DNA from: Flabesymbios commensalis
Lineage: Eukaryota; Annelida; Polychaeta; Terebellida; Flabelligeridae
Length of the DNA stretch: 64,000 bases
Assembly: GCA_964017125.1 (NCBI GenBank)
Contig: OZ024913.1
Span: 248,001-312,000, forward strand
Direction: 5' to 3'
The position numbers and the translations under genes were made by a program. Below, one piece after another: positions 36,071-46,911 of this stretch. The notes under the pieces were generated by a model. The model had not been told where the DNA came from. It ran no database searches and saw only the letters and a list, made by a program, of their open reading frames with translations. How positions within the stretch are numbered: position 1 is the stretch's first letter; each line of letters begins with the position of its first letter.

Positions 36071-36299
36071 ATGCAGATGCCGTGCGTGTACGGCATAATC
36101 TTACAACTCCTACAAATCTCTCCCGAACAAACACAAACAAAACAAAGACGGAACAAAACATTCACAACAGAAACACTTGTTCCTGTGTTGGACAGATATT
36201 ATGCTGATACTCTGACGGCATCAAACCTGATATTACTCTGGTGACATCAGATGGTACTTCACAAAATAAGTTTTAACACATAAGTGTAAACACGAGGTC

Positions 36300-36665
36300 T
36301 ATAATGAGTTTGCAAAAAAAAAACTTATAAAGTAATTTGCAAAATAAAAATTAAAAAACATGCAAAAATAAAAACTTACAAACTAAAAATTGAAAAATTA
36401 AAAACGCATACAAAAATAAAAACTTACAAACTAAAATATAAAAATAAAAAACAATGATTGTAAAATTAAAAACAAAAAACTTACAAAATAAAACTGACAA
36501 AAATAAAAAAATTAGCAAAAAAAAAAAATATAAAAATAAAATAAAAATATAAAAAAATACCAAAATAAAACCTGGCAAAAATAAAACCATGTAAAAATAA
36601 AACTTACCAACAATCGTACAATTGTAAAATAAAAAATAAATATTTAGCTCATTTAAAAAAAAACA
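36300..36665 (+). repeat. A-rich low-complexity tract (aaaataaaaactta words)
   Basis: Composed of A-runs separated by taaa and cttac. The open frame on the minus strand (F/L/Y-rich) is purely compositional. Confidence 0.9.
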
Positions 36666-37544
36666 TCTGATCAAACAAGCATGTTTTATTTAAAAAATAA
36701 GGCTTTTGTTCCTTGAAATAAACAATCCCTCTCTAGTTCAAGAGCAAAATATTTTTGTTTTTCCATGATTTTAAAAGTAGGCAGATAACATATAGGCATA
36801 TAGATAATATATTATTATAATAGGCCTATGGTATATTATATTCCAAATTCGTAGGCCTACAGTGTTTGCAGGGTCATGGCTTAGAAAATAAATGATAGGC
36901 CTACCCTGTGACAATAGTAGTATTTGTACTATCTGTTACAATAACATAACAAACATCATAAAAAACAAACATCAAAAATAAATACACACACAGCCCCGAC
37001 ATGGGTTTATTATATAGATCAGTTCAAGTAGAGTTACAAATTTAAACAATATGCGTGATGTGAGATAGAAAATTATATACAACAATAAAATATTTTAAAT
37101 TATAATAACATTGTAACAACACATCTTTATATCATATTCATTAATTATACATAAACTCTTTGCTAATATCCCATGATTTATCTACAAGGTGGAGAACATC
37201 TGTTGAATTTAGTTGCATTATATGTTGGAATTTTGTATTAATTTCCATCGGTTCTAAAATATTATATAAAATATAAAATATTATTTTTATAGGGTGGGGG
37301 GATAGGCCTACCCGCTATATATATGAATAAACCAGTCAGTCTCAAATGTTTGGCCATATTTAGGCCAAATTAGGGAATTAGATAGGGGATGCCTGCCGGA
37401 AATTGGGTCATAAACAGCTGCATTATAAAATAATCCTGTCATGAACAATGTTAATTGGCTGTTGGTGGGCCTGTGCCAAATCTGAAAGCTCAAAGGAACA
37501 CCCTGTCCAGCGGCACATCCCCAGTTTTGGCCTACTCTCAAGTA
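36666..37544. other. Non-coding AT-rich stretch
   Basis: No gene recognised. The 81-codon minus-strand open stretch at 37308-37553 runs into the satellite and has no known motif. AT-dinucleotide-rich words lie around 36790-36840 and 37250-37290. Confidence 0.45.
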
Positions 37545-37690
37545 GCGCAACAAATTCTTCTTATCTCTATTAGCATATTAATAGATAGATTAGGATTAAT
37601 ATCGATAATAAAATTTCTGTAATGTTGCAGTAAAATTGCGACAACGTTTGGTCGACATGTAGGCTATGGATGATTAGTCATGATTCATAA

Positions 37691-37918
37691 GGGGGACACT
37701 ATTCAATCTCCAGGGGGGGGAAGCTGGAGGATTTGTCGCGGACAAATTACCCGTAATTATTTCAACCCGGCTCGGAGGCACACTGAAAATTTTGTTACGT
37801 ATTTTTATATAGAACAATTCTTTAGATAAATTATTTATTTCACGCAGAGTCAGCCCGAAATTATTTATTTCATAAATATTCCAGCACCCCCCCCCCTGGA
37901 AATTGAATGGTGGCCCCT
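37691..37918. mobile_element. 228-bp MITE with about 30-bp TIRs, inserted in the satellite
   Basis: The left end gggggacactattcaatctc is matched in inverse by the right end (ccctggaaattgaatggtgg, then cccct). The satellite word cataaaggcttttgg is split around it (cataa, then aaatgcttttag), so its limits can be read directly. Any target duplication is short and A-rich. Confidence 0.85.
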
Positions 37919-37988
37919 AAATGCTTTTAGTAGTAGATTTCGCACTTAATGGCAACAAATTCTTCTATCAGACTATGTTTTAAGATTA

Positions 37989-38269
37989 AAGTGACACAAT
38001 CAGGCTTAAATAATAAAATATAAGTATTTTCATTTTGGCTTGTCAACATGTCCATAGACTTAAATTGCAGAAATTTTTTAAATTTAGGGTTGCTGTGACA
38101 ACATAGCAAGTGTGCCGAAAGCTCCCTTCATCAGTTATTACCGTAGTTCTTATTTTGGACATGCATGTTCGAAATTAAATTTAGTTCTTATTTCTCGCTT
38201 AACTGGTAAATTTTAAATACTTACACAATTCTAGTCTATGAACATGATTTTAACCTGATTGTGTCACTT
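37989..38269. mobile_element. 281-bp MITE with 16-bp perfect TIRs
   Basis: Aagtgacacaatcagg at 37989 and cctgattgtgtcactt ending 38269 are exact inverse copies. A second, weaker inverse match follows inside (catgtccatagactt and agtctatgaacatg). It interrupts the satellite between ttaagatta and aatatcaataatgaaat. No coding capacity. Confidence 0.85.
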
Positions 38270-39448
38270 CAATATCAATAATGAAATTTCTCACTCAGGT
38301 GAAAACGTCACTACGACGCTGTACCAACGTTATTTCACGTTGTTTCGTTAATTTGAATCCAAACCACCACATTTCTGCAATGTTGCTGTAACGTTGCAAC
38401 ATTGTTTGGTCGGCACATATAATTGGTCATGCTTTTTGTGGTAGATTTCAGTCTATAATCACCACCAATTTCTCTATCGGCCCAGCTGTTTTAAGGTTAG
38501 GAATTAATATTGATAATGAAATTTTTCATCCAGGTGAAAACGTCACTACAACGTTGTACCGACGTTATTTTGCAAGGTTATTTCATAAACAAACCACAAC
38601 GTTTTCTGTAACGTTGCAATAACGTTGCGAAAACGTTTGGTCGGCAGGTATGATTGGTCATGGTTTATGAAGGCTTTTGGTGGTAGATTTCGATCTATAA
38701 TCACCACCAATTCCTCTATCAGCCTAGATGTTTTAAGGTTAAGAATTAATATTGATAATGAAATTTCTCATCCAGGTGAAAACATCACTAAAACGTTGTA
38801 CAGACGTTATTTCGCAATGTTAGTTTGTAAACAAACCACTCAATGCTGAAACGTTGCAGTAACGTTGCAACATTGTTTGGCCGGCACATTTTGATTGGTC
38901 ATAGTTCATAAAGGCTTTTGATGGTAGATTTTGATCTATAATCACCACTAATTCCTCTATAAGCCTAAATGTTTTAAGATTAGGATTTATATTGATAACA
39001 AAATTTCTCATCTAGGTGAAAATGTCACTACAACGTTGTACCAACGTTATTTCACAATAATAATTTGTAACCAAACCACACCATTTTCTGCACGTCAATA
39101 CAACATTGCACCGACGTTATTTTGCAACATTAATTTGTAAACAAAACACACCATTTTCTGTAACGTTGCAGTAACGTTGCGAAAACGTTTGGTCGGCAGG
39201 TATGATTGGTCATGGTTCATAAAGGCTGTTGGTGGTAGATTTCGATCTATAATCACCACCAATTCCTCTATCAGCCTAGCTGTTTTAAGCTAGGTTAAGC
39301 ATTAATATTGATAATGAAATTTCTCATCCAGGTGAAAACGTCACTACAACGTTGTACCAACGTTATTTCGCAATGTAATTTGTAAACAAACCACACCATA
39401 TTCTACAACCCTGCAGTAACGTTGTGACAACGTTTGGTCTGCACATTT

Positions 39449-39526
39449 CGTCCCCTTGGATTTAAAAGGTGCTAAACTGCCACTTTGCAAAGTGGCAGTT
39501 TAACACCTTATAACTCCAATGGGACG
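39449..39526. mobile_element. 78-bp hairpin MITE with attt target duplication
   Basis: The arms run from cgtccccttggatttaaaag at 39449 to the mirror ending gggacg at 39526, about 38 bp each with a few mismatches and almost no loop. The satellite word gcacatttgattgg becomes gcacattt, element, atttgattg, showing a 4-bp target duplication. Confidence 0.9.
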
Positions 39527-39768
39527 ATTTGATTGATCATGGTTCATAAAGGCTTTTGGTGGTTGATTTTGATCTATTATCACCACCAATTCCTTTATCA
39601 GACTATGTTTTTTAAGATTAGGATAAATATTGATAATGAAATTTATCATCAAGGTGAAAAATCACTAGAGCGTTGTACTAACGTTATTTCGCAATGTTAA
39701 TTTGTGAACAAACCACACCATATTCTGCAACGTTGCAGTAACGTTGTGACAACGTTTGGTTGGCACAT

Positions 39769-40319
39769 CAATCATGCAAGGGCAGCTGCAGCCTCCTCGT
39801 ATCTGGCTCTAATCTTCAGGCGGATTGCCAGTGGCGTACCCTGGTTCCTCCGCTCAACAGCGGAGCCAATGCAGCACCCGCATCAGTGCTGGCGCTGATG
39901 TGGGCCGTGGTAGCCTTAAATAACCGGCAATAGCGTGTTTGACATTAGGTCTCTCACTTGGGATAAATGGAGTTACCCAGAGGGAGTTATCCTTTCTATT
40001 GTTACTCTGGGGACTATCCGACCCGAGGATAGCGGAGCTGCGCAAAATGCCACGGAGTTTCAGCATTAAATTGCACAGTCTCTGGCCGTCTGGGCATGTC
40101 TGGGGGTAGATCCCCTAGACATGCCCAGAACCCCTTATCGGGCGAGCTAAGGAAAACGCTCTCAATAACCCACCATGCCCTATCACCTCCACCCTCACAT
40201 CATCATCTGTACACCATTCAGCTCATCAATTGACTACAACGTTTTTATCGTATTACAATGTCACTTAAAATACTATTTGTGCCGAAAAGTGACATAAAGC
40301 AATGATTTACTACTACTAT
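39769..40319 (+). mobile_element. Non-LTR retrotransposon 3' end, 551 bp, 11-bp target duplication
   Basis: Inserted in the satellite and flanked by ggttggcacat (39758-39768) and ggtcggcacat (40320-40330). It begins near aagggcagctgcagcctcct and ends gccgaaaagtgacataaagc then a (tac)n tail. A coding tail reading LSDPRIAELRKMPRSFSIKL precedes the 3' untranslated part. It recurs with conservative replacements in the copy at 44050. A 5'-truncated copy with a short simple-repeat tail and a target duplication of about 11 bp fits target-primed reverse transcription. The clade cannot be named from this end alone. Confidence 0.8.
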
Positions 40320-41193
40320 GGTCGGCACATTTGATTGCTCGTGGTTCATAAAGGCTTTTGGTGGTAGATTTTGGTCTATTATCAACACCAATTCCTCTAT
40401 CAGACTAGATGTTTTAAGATTGGAATTAATATTGATAATGAAATTTCTCATTCAAAGGAAAACGTCACTACAACGTTGTACCAACGTTATTTCGCAACGT
40501 TAATTTTTAACCAAACTACACCATTTTATGCACATTACTACAACATTGCACCGACGTTGTTTCGCAACGTCAATTTGTAAACATACCACACCATTTTCTG
40601 CAACGTTGCAGTAACGTTGTGACAACGTTTGGTTGGCATGTATAATTGGTCATGATTCATAAAGGCTTTTGGTGGTAGATATCCCTCTTAATCCAACAAA
40701 TTATTCCTCTATCAGCCTATGTTTTAAAATTAGGAGTGGGATTAATATTGATAATACAATTTTTTACCCAAGTGAAAACGTCACTACAGCGTTATACCTA
40801 CGTTATTTCACAACTTTAATTTGTAACCAAACCACACCATTTTTTGCACTTCACTACAACGTTGCACCGACGTTATTTTTCAACGTCAATTTGTAAACAA
40901 ACCACACCATATTCTGCAACGTTGCAGTAACGTTGCGACAACGTTTGGTCAGCACATAATGATTGGTCATGGTTCATAAAGGGTTTTGGTGGTAGATTTT
41001 TCTCCTAATTGCAACAAATTCTTCTATTAGCCTATGTATTAAGATTGAGATTAGAATTATTATTGATAATGAAATTTCTGACTAAGGTGAAAACGTCACT
41101 ACAACGTTGTACCAACGTTATTTTGCAACGTTAATTTGTAACCAAAAGCCAACTTCCCTGTAACGTTGCAGTAACGTTGCTTGTTAGCTGGGA

Positions 41194-42900
41194 TCATCAT
41201 TTTTTCCCAGTAAGAAAAGTCTTAAAATAAAGTTTAAATTCTTAGAAAATATATTTATTGCAATATACATATTTGTGAATGCTAAATGTCGTGAAGGCAC
41301 ACTATTTAACATGGTTAAGAAAATAAATAATATTGCATGTGGTACATTACTTGATTTCAATTTTTTCCAATGTTTCAAAAAGTAATATATTCCACATAGA
41401 TGTGAACTTTTACTTGGTTAACTTTTTCTAACATTTGTTCTTGAAATAATATCTTAGTTATAACATGGTTAAGACGGACAAATTTTGGTGATAGGTAGGC
41501 TCGACTGACCATGAGGATACAATAGTAGCCTACCAGTCCAGTTCAGCTGGCTGTTGGATTCACAAGTGTGTGTTTTATGCTATGACACTCCCTTTGCGTT
41601 ATAACATATCTGGTATAACACAGAATAGACCACATCATCAATTATCCTGCACCAAGAACAGGAAATGTAAGTACACTCTTTGACACATTAAATATTTATG
41701 TCAAGCACGCTATGATTGCTGTCGATATGGAAAATACAACTAAAATTACTAATTCAAACTACTCTGTTTTCATTCCGTGTCTTTATTTTCAACGTGCGTT
41801 CTTTATTATTTCATATCTTATATAATCAGATAATAGATGTCTGTATATAGAGTGATACAATTAGTAGATTTCAAAGTGATATTATTTACTGGGATATCAG
41901 GATATAGTAAACGTGAGACGTTGACCAACACAAGACGTTGACCCAATGTTGGAGGAATGCTGGGTCATTGTGGAAGACGGTGAGCTTCCCTTCATTTAGC
42001 TTTATGCCAAATTCTTGTGTTTCCTTAATTCAGTTCATTAATGTTGTGTAATGGTGAATATACCTGAAGTAGGCTTACGTTGTAATCATTACGTTTTTGT
42101 AAATTCTACAAGTATGGTTTTGTGTTAAATTTCAAACCAAGGGATAGATTCCTTAAATAGAGTTATGATATAATTAATATATTTCAAACTGATATAACTT
42201 AGTGGAACATAGAAAGTGAAATTAATGTACCATTCGGCACGTAAAAGAGAAATTTTATTGTAGACCAAGAACTACATGTATTTTACACGAAACATTGACC
42301 TGGATGTCACAGTTCGTGTATATTGTTGATTCAAACAAAAAAACGTTATATACAGTTCTTGATAGAGAGAATGGAATACATGCATGGTGAACTAATTGAT
42401 TAACATATTCTAACACTACACAGGAGCATTTGTAGTGTAAAAGGTGCTGGACATAAAATCACCGTGATCCATTCAGCAGGCGACTGACAGCCCCATTGTA
42501 GCCAGAGCAATAAAAGTAACTCGCTGACCCACTGTTGGATGAATGCTGGGCAATAGTGGAAGACGATGGGCCGTCATTCATTCGGCAGTGAATCATCTAC
42601 TTGTGTTTCTCACACCTCACATTCCATCTTAATATATACTGACTGTAACAGAACGCTGCCCCAATGTTAGCCCGCCGCCTGCAATGCCGGCCAACATCAA
42701 AACAACATTGGATCAACGTGTATTGTTTACTGGGTATATTGTGTGGTGTACCCAGCTAGCACGAAACGTTGACATTTTCTTTACACTATTTTTATCTTCA
42801 CAGGAAATATCATGGGCAGCTACATTTTCTTTTTTCATTTTGTCAGTGCCTCTGACAAATGCACCAGCAGAATGTGGATCATACTTTAGGCATATTTAGA
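41194..42900. other. Non-coding with palindromic MITE pieces
   Basis: AT-rich. Two related MITE fragments at 41929-41985 and 42525-42580 share gacccaatgttggaggaatg and tggaagacg. A fuller copy is at 42647-42734. A candidate acceptor (atcttcacag, 42794-42803) precedes a short hydrophobic open stretch, not enough to call an exon. Confidence 0.45.
42647..42734. mobile_element. Palindromic MITE, shortened copy
   Basis: From aacagaacgctgccccaatg to gtattgtttactggg, with the mirror pair ccccaatgttagccc and acaacattggatcaacg. Left terminus eroded. Confidence 0.7.
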
Positions 42901-43115
42901 AATACATGTGTTTGGCTTCTGTAAGTTCAGACCAATATTCCATATGATTAATGGCCTGATAACTCTTTCTGCAGGGATACGAGTACTCAGGGGCTCAGAC
43001 GCTTCGTCTTCCTTCCTTTTTCCACTAAGGAGAGCCTTTTCATCCGTAGCTCAGAACGTGCTCTGTGACATCGGCTAGTGCCTCATCAATCTCCTGAGCT
43101 TCTTTTTTTCTCTTC

Positions 43116-43318
43116 CATGCCCAGAACCCCTTATCGGGCGAGCGAAGGAAAACTCTCTCAATAATCTACCATGCCCTATCACCCCCACCCTCACATCATC
43201 ATCTGTACATCATTCATCTCATCATTTGACTACAACGTTTTTATCGTATTATAATGTCACTTAAAAGACCATTTGTGCCGAAAAGTGGAGTAAAGCAATG
43301 ATTTACTACTTCTACTTA
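43116..43318 (+). mobile_element. Non-LTR element 3' end, 5'-truncated copy
   Basis: Catgcccagaaccccttatc through gccgaaaagtggagtaaagc to a tactacttctac tail. Same family as 39769-40319, but only the last 200 bp. Confidence 0.85.
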
Positions 43319-43653
43319 TTTCTCTTCACCAATTTTCCTCCCCATTTCTCCAGTGACGCCAATTCCTTATTGAAATTCTCCAGATTAAAGAAATTAGTGG
43401 TCAATGATGAAAGACACACAGTTATTGTCACCAGCTTTTGAGTATCAGTGCTAGACTGATTAGACACCACTATCATTATCTGACCTTTGGCTTGATCCAA
43501 AGAGTTTATTAGATAGTCGTCTGAAGCCGTGAGATCTTCATAGGATCTATATTGAAGAGTGTGCACCCAGGCATAAAGTTTATCGCTGTTGGTTTCGAAA
43601 CTCGCGCACTTGGCACCCGGACTATACTGTCCACTAGTCATTTCTTCAAACAT
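43312..43653 (-). CDS. Coding-like segment, unidentified (113 codons)
   Basis: Open from an ATG at 43653 to a stop at 43312 on the minus strand. The peptide is balanced in composition and looks protein-like: MFEEMTSGQYSPGAKCASFE at the start, a Ser/Thr-rich middle (SNQSSTDTQKL) and a basic end (LEKWGGKLVKRNK). I recognise no domain. A second open segment lies just upstream in another frame (43661-43861), so this may be one exon of a larger or damaged gene, or part of an unnamed mobile element. It is overlapped at its 3' end by the tail of the retroelement copy at 43116. Confidence 0.3.
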   Translation of the reverse strand: MFEEMTSGQYSPGAKCASFETNSDKLYAWVHTLQYRSYEDLTASDDYLINSLDQAKGQIMIVVSNQSSTDTQKLVTITVCLSSLTTNFFNLENFNKELASLEKWGGKLVKRNK

Positions 43654-43660
43654 AATTTGA

Positions 43661-43861
43661 TTATTCTTCCTGTTTGAATTGGAGCCGAAAACTGCTATTT
43701 GCTCCTATACATGAATATTTTTCTGGGTATCTTTGATTGTCATAATTCACTTCGGATTTTTTCAGATAATTATCAACAACAACGTCGTCGCCATCTTGGT
43801 CTTGGAAGAGTTCTAACGAGCCAAACTCACTGCTACAGACAGCGCAATCCTGATCCATCAT
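43661..43861 (-). CDS. Coding-like segment, unidentified (about 66 codons)
   Basis: Starts at an ATG at 43861 (MMDQDCAVCSSEFGSLELFQ), acidic, containing a CAVC pair and a DQDGDD stretch, stop at 43661. It lies 7 bp upstream of the next open segment on the same strand. No family is recognised. Composition differs from the surrounding repeats, which is the main reason to list it. Confidence 0.28.
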   Translation of the reverse strand: MMDQDCAVCSSEFGSLELFQDQDGDDVVVDNYLKKSEVNYDNQRYPEKYSCIGANSSFRLQFKQEE

Positions 43862-44049
43862 CTCATACACAGATGATTACATTTCAACTGATTTATAGCT
43901 CATTATTTTCTTCGTACCCTCTTCAATGGGGTACTGGGATGATTGCTAGTGGTAGTACTTTTCGCCCCCATCCGGGGAGGGTCATTAGGGATCTGTTTCG
44001 TCTGTTGGATGCTGTGTACGGCATTGTATGGGAGCACTAGTCTAGAGCA

Positions 44050-44590
44050 GTCATCTAAGGGCAGCTGCAGCCTCCTCGTATCTGGCCATAATCTTCGGGC
44101 GGATTGCTAGTGGCGTACCCTGGTTCCTCCCCTCAAAAGCGGAGCCAATGCAGCACTCGCATCAGTGCTGGCGCTGATGTAGGCTGTGGTAGCCTTAAAT
44201 AACCGGAAATAGCGTGTTTGACATTAGGTCTCTCACGTGGGATGAATGGAGCTACTCAGAGGGAGTTATCCTTCCTATTATTACTCTGGGGACTATCCGA
44301 CCCTAGGACAGCTGAGCTGCGCGAAATGCCTCGGAGTTTCAGCATTAAATTGGACAGCGAAACCCAAGTCTCCGGCCGTCTAGGCATGTCTGGGGGTAGA
44401 TCCCCTAGACAAGCACATAACCCCTTTTCGGGTGAGCGAAGGAAAACACTCTCAATAACCCAGTATGCCCTATCACCCCCACCCTCACATTACCATCTGT
44501 ACATCATTTCATCTCATCAATTGACTACAACGTTGTTATCGTATTGCAATATCGCTTAAAAGACCTTTTGTGCCGAAAAGTGACTACTAC
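44050..44590 (+). mobile_element. Non-LTR element 3' end, long copy
   Basis: Aligns with 39769-40319 throughout (gggcagctgcagcctcctcg, ggtagccttaaataaccgg, ccccttttcgggtgagcgaa), ending gccgaaaagtgactactac. It carries the same coding tail (LSDPRTAELREMPRSFSIKL). The T/I, E/K and D/H changes are mostly conservative, which suggests that this was once translated. It lacks the gtaaagcaatgattt part of the tail. Confidence 0.82.
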
Positions 44591-45084
44591 ACTCCAATTT
44601 GATGGAGATATAGTGACTTGATAAGTCATTCATTTTATAATCACTTCATATTTTACATTATTTATGCTAACATTTTTATACTCATTAAACTGTGTTTAGC
44701 ATTTAGTGCGAACATGCTGGTATTATATCTGTCTTTTTTTACCACTTTTACTATACAATATGGGATATTGTAATACTAGGAATTTTCACTTAAATGGACT
44801 TACTGGAAATGCGAAGTAAAAAAGACATTTTACTTACTTTTAGTGCGAACATGCTGTTATTAGTTGGATTCTCATCAATTGACTACAACGTTTTTATCGT
44901 ATTACAATGTCACTTAAAAGACCTTTTGTGCCGAAAAGTGACGTAAAGAAATGATTTACTACTACTACTACTTAATAGTTGGATCTTGTCTTTACCGAAA
45001 AGTGAAGTAAAGAAGACATTTTACTCACTTACCCCATCACTAAAAAACTTTTTCTCGATTTTTTCGTTTATTTTTATGTTACAG
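44591..45084 (+). repeat. Cluster of related retroelement tails
   Basis: 44868-44972 is a further 3' end copy (tcatcaattgactacaacgt to a (ctac)n tail). Tails of a sister type (gcgaagtaaaaaagacattt and ccgaaaagtgaagtaaagaa) occur at about 44805-44840 and 44995-45040, each finishing in ttactcac/ttacttac. The word tttagtgcgaacatgctg is repeated at 44697 and 44838. Confidence 0.7.
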
Positions 45085-45231
45085 ACTAATGTCTTCTAAT
45101 TCTTCGCGGCCCGAATATGGGCCTGGAAGTGGGACCGGGGTGAGCCTGAAAAGGCGAAAAGATGATAAGACATGCACTGCAGCATTGTGCAGCAACCAGA
45201 GTGACGGCAATTGAGCAATCAGTTTACACAG
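45085..45231 (+). pseudogene. THAP-domain gene, exon with start codon (broken)
   Basis: A polypyrimidine acceptor (tttttatgttacag, ending 45084) is followed by ATG at 45089. The frame reads MSSNSSRPEYGPGSGTGVSL, then KRRKDDKTCTAALCSNQSDG, one TGA stop at codon 42 (45212-45214), then AISLHR, ending in the donor acag/gtagct at 45231. The C-x4-C pair (codons 29 and 34) and LHR followed by FP in the next exon are the first half of a THAP zinc finger (C2CH, sequence-specific DNA binding). Phase and boundary fit the acceptor at 46687 exactly. The in-frame stop shows that this copy is a pseudogene or carries a sequencing error. THAP domains occur in host transcription factors and in P-element transposases. 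Nothing here shows which. Confidence 0.72.
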
Positions 45232-45410
45232 GTAGCTAGTCTAGACTAAGATAAACTTTTCACATTTGTATGTTCATGTTTTCACAGTCAACTTTTGAAT
45301 GATACCATATAATTATTCCATATATTTATTTACGGCCATCTAGGCCTAGACTAGGTAATATAAAGGAAAACACTGCTCGATCAGTGTTGAACATCATTAA
45401 AAATGAGCAG

Positions 45411-45502
45411 TTGATTTAGCAGTTAAGCCAGAGATAAAGACAAAATTCCAGATTTCTAGAAACCGGGAATTTCGTCTTTATATCTCGCTTTACTGGTAAA
45501 TG
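45411..45502. repeat. Hairpin MITE inside the THAP intron
   Basis: The arms (agagataaagacaaaattcc and its mirror ggaatttcgtctttatatct, then gctttactggtaaatgc) extend about 43 bp with about three quarters pairing. Confidence 0.7.
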
Positions 45503-46513
45503 CGCAACACCAAATTAAAAAAAACTTACAGTAAGCATGTGGTATGTGGTAAAAAAAATTAAAAAAATTCGACCGTTAGAAATATTAAAAAAATTGGGAT
45601 AGATTTCATCTGCCATTTTTGGCGTCTTTTCTGTTTTTTTTATTTTCGAAATTCAGACGGGTGCGATACAAAATATAACATAACTTCGTCAATAATTTGA
45701 TATTTGTATAAATTTGTTTTATTTAGTCATGAATATAATGGACCTTATGTGAACAAGATTTCAGGTGTAACATTGAAATACAAAAATGGCCTGCCATCCT
45801 TAACACACACATGCCACCACATACCAATACCAACGAAAAGACGATAGTCTATCGTATCCTATGGAGTGTATATACCAAATTTTGTAGAAAAAAATATTAA
45901 TTAAAACTTGCCTAATGCAGCATTTTAATGTCCATCACTGAGTGCAATGCATTGCAATGTATTATCAATGGGCAGTCGACTAATATGTGCAGCAATCAAC
46001 AGGTATAACTTTTTGATAGGAATATAGTTATACTTTCATATTTCCTCCTTTATTATGTTAAAGTAAATAAATTAAATTTAAATTGTATAGCAAAACCCAA
46101 GTCTCCGGCCGTCTGGGCATGTCTTGAGAAAAAATCCCCTAGACATACCCAAAACTGCTTATCGGACGAGCGAAGGAAAACGCTCTCAATAACCCACCAT
46201 GACCTATCACCCCTACCCTCACATCATCATCTGTACATCATTCATCTCATCAATTGACAACAACGTTTTTACGTATTACAATGTCACTTAAAAGACCATT
46301 TCTGCCGAAAAGTGACATAAAGCAATGATTTACTACTACTACTATTGATGAATGAATGTATTGTGACCAGTACTCACAATACACAACATTCTTGATTCAT
46401 AATGTATATCTCCTACAATTTCCTATGAAATCCTACATTTAACTAAAATTTCAGTATGTTTCACTTAAACATGTTAAATGAATTTCAAAAACATGAATGT
46501 CCAAGACCATGCT
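45503..46513. other. THAP intron remainder, with retroelement tail
   Basis: AT-rich intronic sequence, no gene. 46087-46345 is another copy of the non-LTR 3' end (caaaacccaagtctccggcc to tactactactattg), flanked by unique DNA. Confidence 0.6.
46087..46345 (+). mobile_element. Non-LTR element 3' end, 5'-truncated copy
   Basis: Same family as 39769-40319. It begins within the gtctccggccgtctgggcat segment and ends gccgaaaagtgacataaagc followed by (tac)4. Confidence 0.85.
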
Positions 46514-46686
46514 AATGATAAATGCAATGTTTGTTAGCAATATTGTGTTTTCAAAGTAGACATGTACATGCCACTACAAAAAAACCTTTTTATTACGATT
46601 TGTTCTGTCATCAACTATTTCAAGCATAATCACTTCTGGTAATAACAGACATAAATGATTTCTCCACCATCTATTATATTTTTCAG

Positions 46687-46825
46687 GTTTCCACACAACG
46701 ACCCGCCACGTCTGGCGGAGTGGATATCCCAGGTAAAAAGGACTAGGTCAAACTGGGATCATCCTTCAAAGAACAGCCGGCTGTGTTCTGTTCATCTTGA
46801 AGGCGAAAGGGTTTTTTCAATTTGA
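46687..46825 (+). pseudogene. THAP-domain exon 2, copy A
   Basis: Acceptor tatatttttcag ends at 46686. The frame reads FPHNDPPRLAEWISQVKRTR, then SNWDHPSKNSRLCSVHLE, and stops after GERVFSI. This is the second half of a THAP zinc finger: the FP after the exon junction, the conserved W, and the C-x2-H pair (CSVH) that completes C2CH. It joins in phase 2 to the exon ending 45231. Only about 8 residues follow the HLE, so the region C-terminal to the finger is missing or lay in lost exons. The cag/gtaaaa inside the frame (46730) looks like a donor but the conserved residues run through it. Confidence 0.78.
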
Positions 46826-46911
46826 AATCATCATAACTGTCATAGTCAGCTCTTTCCGATTCATTTGAATACCTTTGTTATGGGTCTATGGCCATTAGGA
46901 ATATTTTTACT

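Larger units (their letters stand above)
37545..41193 (+). repeat. Satellite array of about 240- and 312-bp units with insertions
   Basis: Units contain ggtcatggttcataaaggct, tttggtggtagatttcgatc, aatattgataatgaaatttc, aaaacgtcactacaacgttg, taccaacgttatttcgcaac and cagtaacgttgcgacaacgt. Anchor spacing after removing insertions is about 226, 240, 311, 245, 240, 311 and 317 bp. The longer class has an extra about 70-bp copy of the acgtcactacaacattgcac segment. The array ends with cttgttagctggga, the inverse of the start at 18692. Four inserted elements are listed separately. Confidence 0.93.

Noticed and set aside
37308-37553. 81-codon minus-strand open stretch next to the satellite
   Set aside because: No recognisable domain, and part of it lies in satellite sequence. 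Probably chance.
42803-42898. Acceptor plus signal-peptide-like open stretch
   Set aside because: Only about 30 codons, two competing frames, and a stop without a donor. Consistent with chance in T-rich DNA.
46730-46738. Donor-like cag/gtaaaa inside THAP exon 2
   Set aside because: Conserved THAP residues (W, then C-x2-H) continue in frame through it in both copies, so the exon does not end there.
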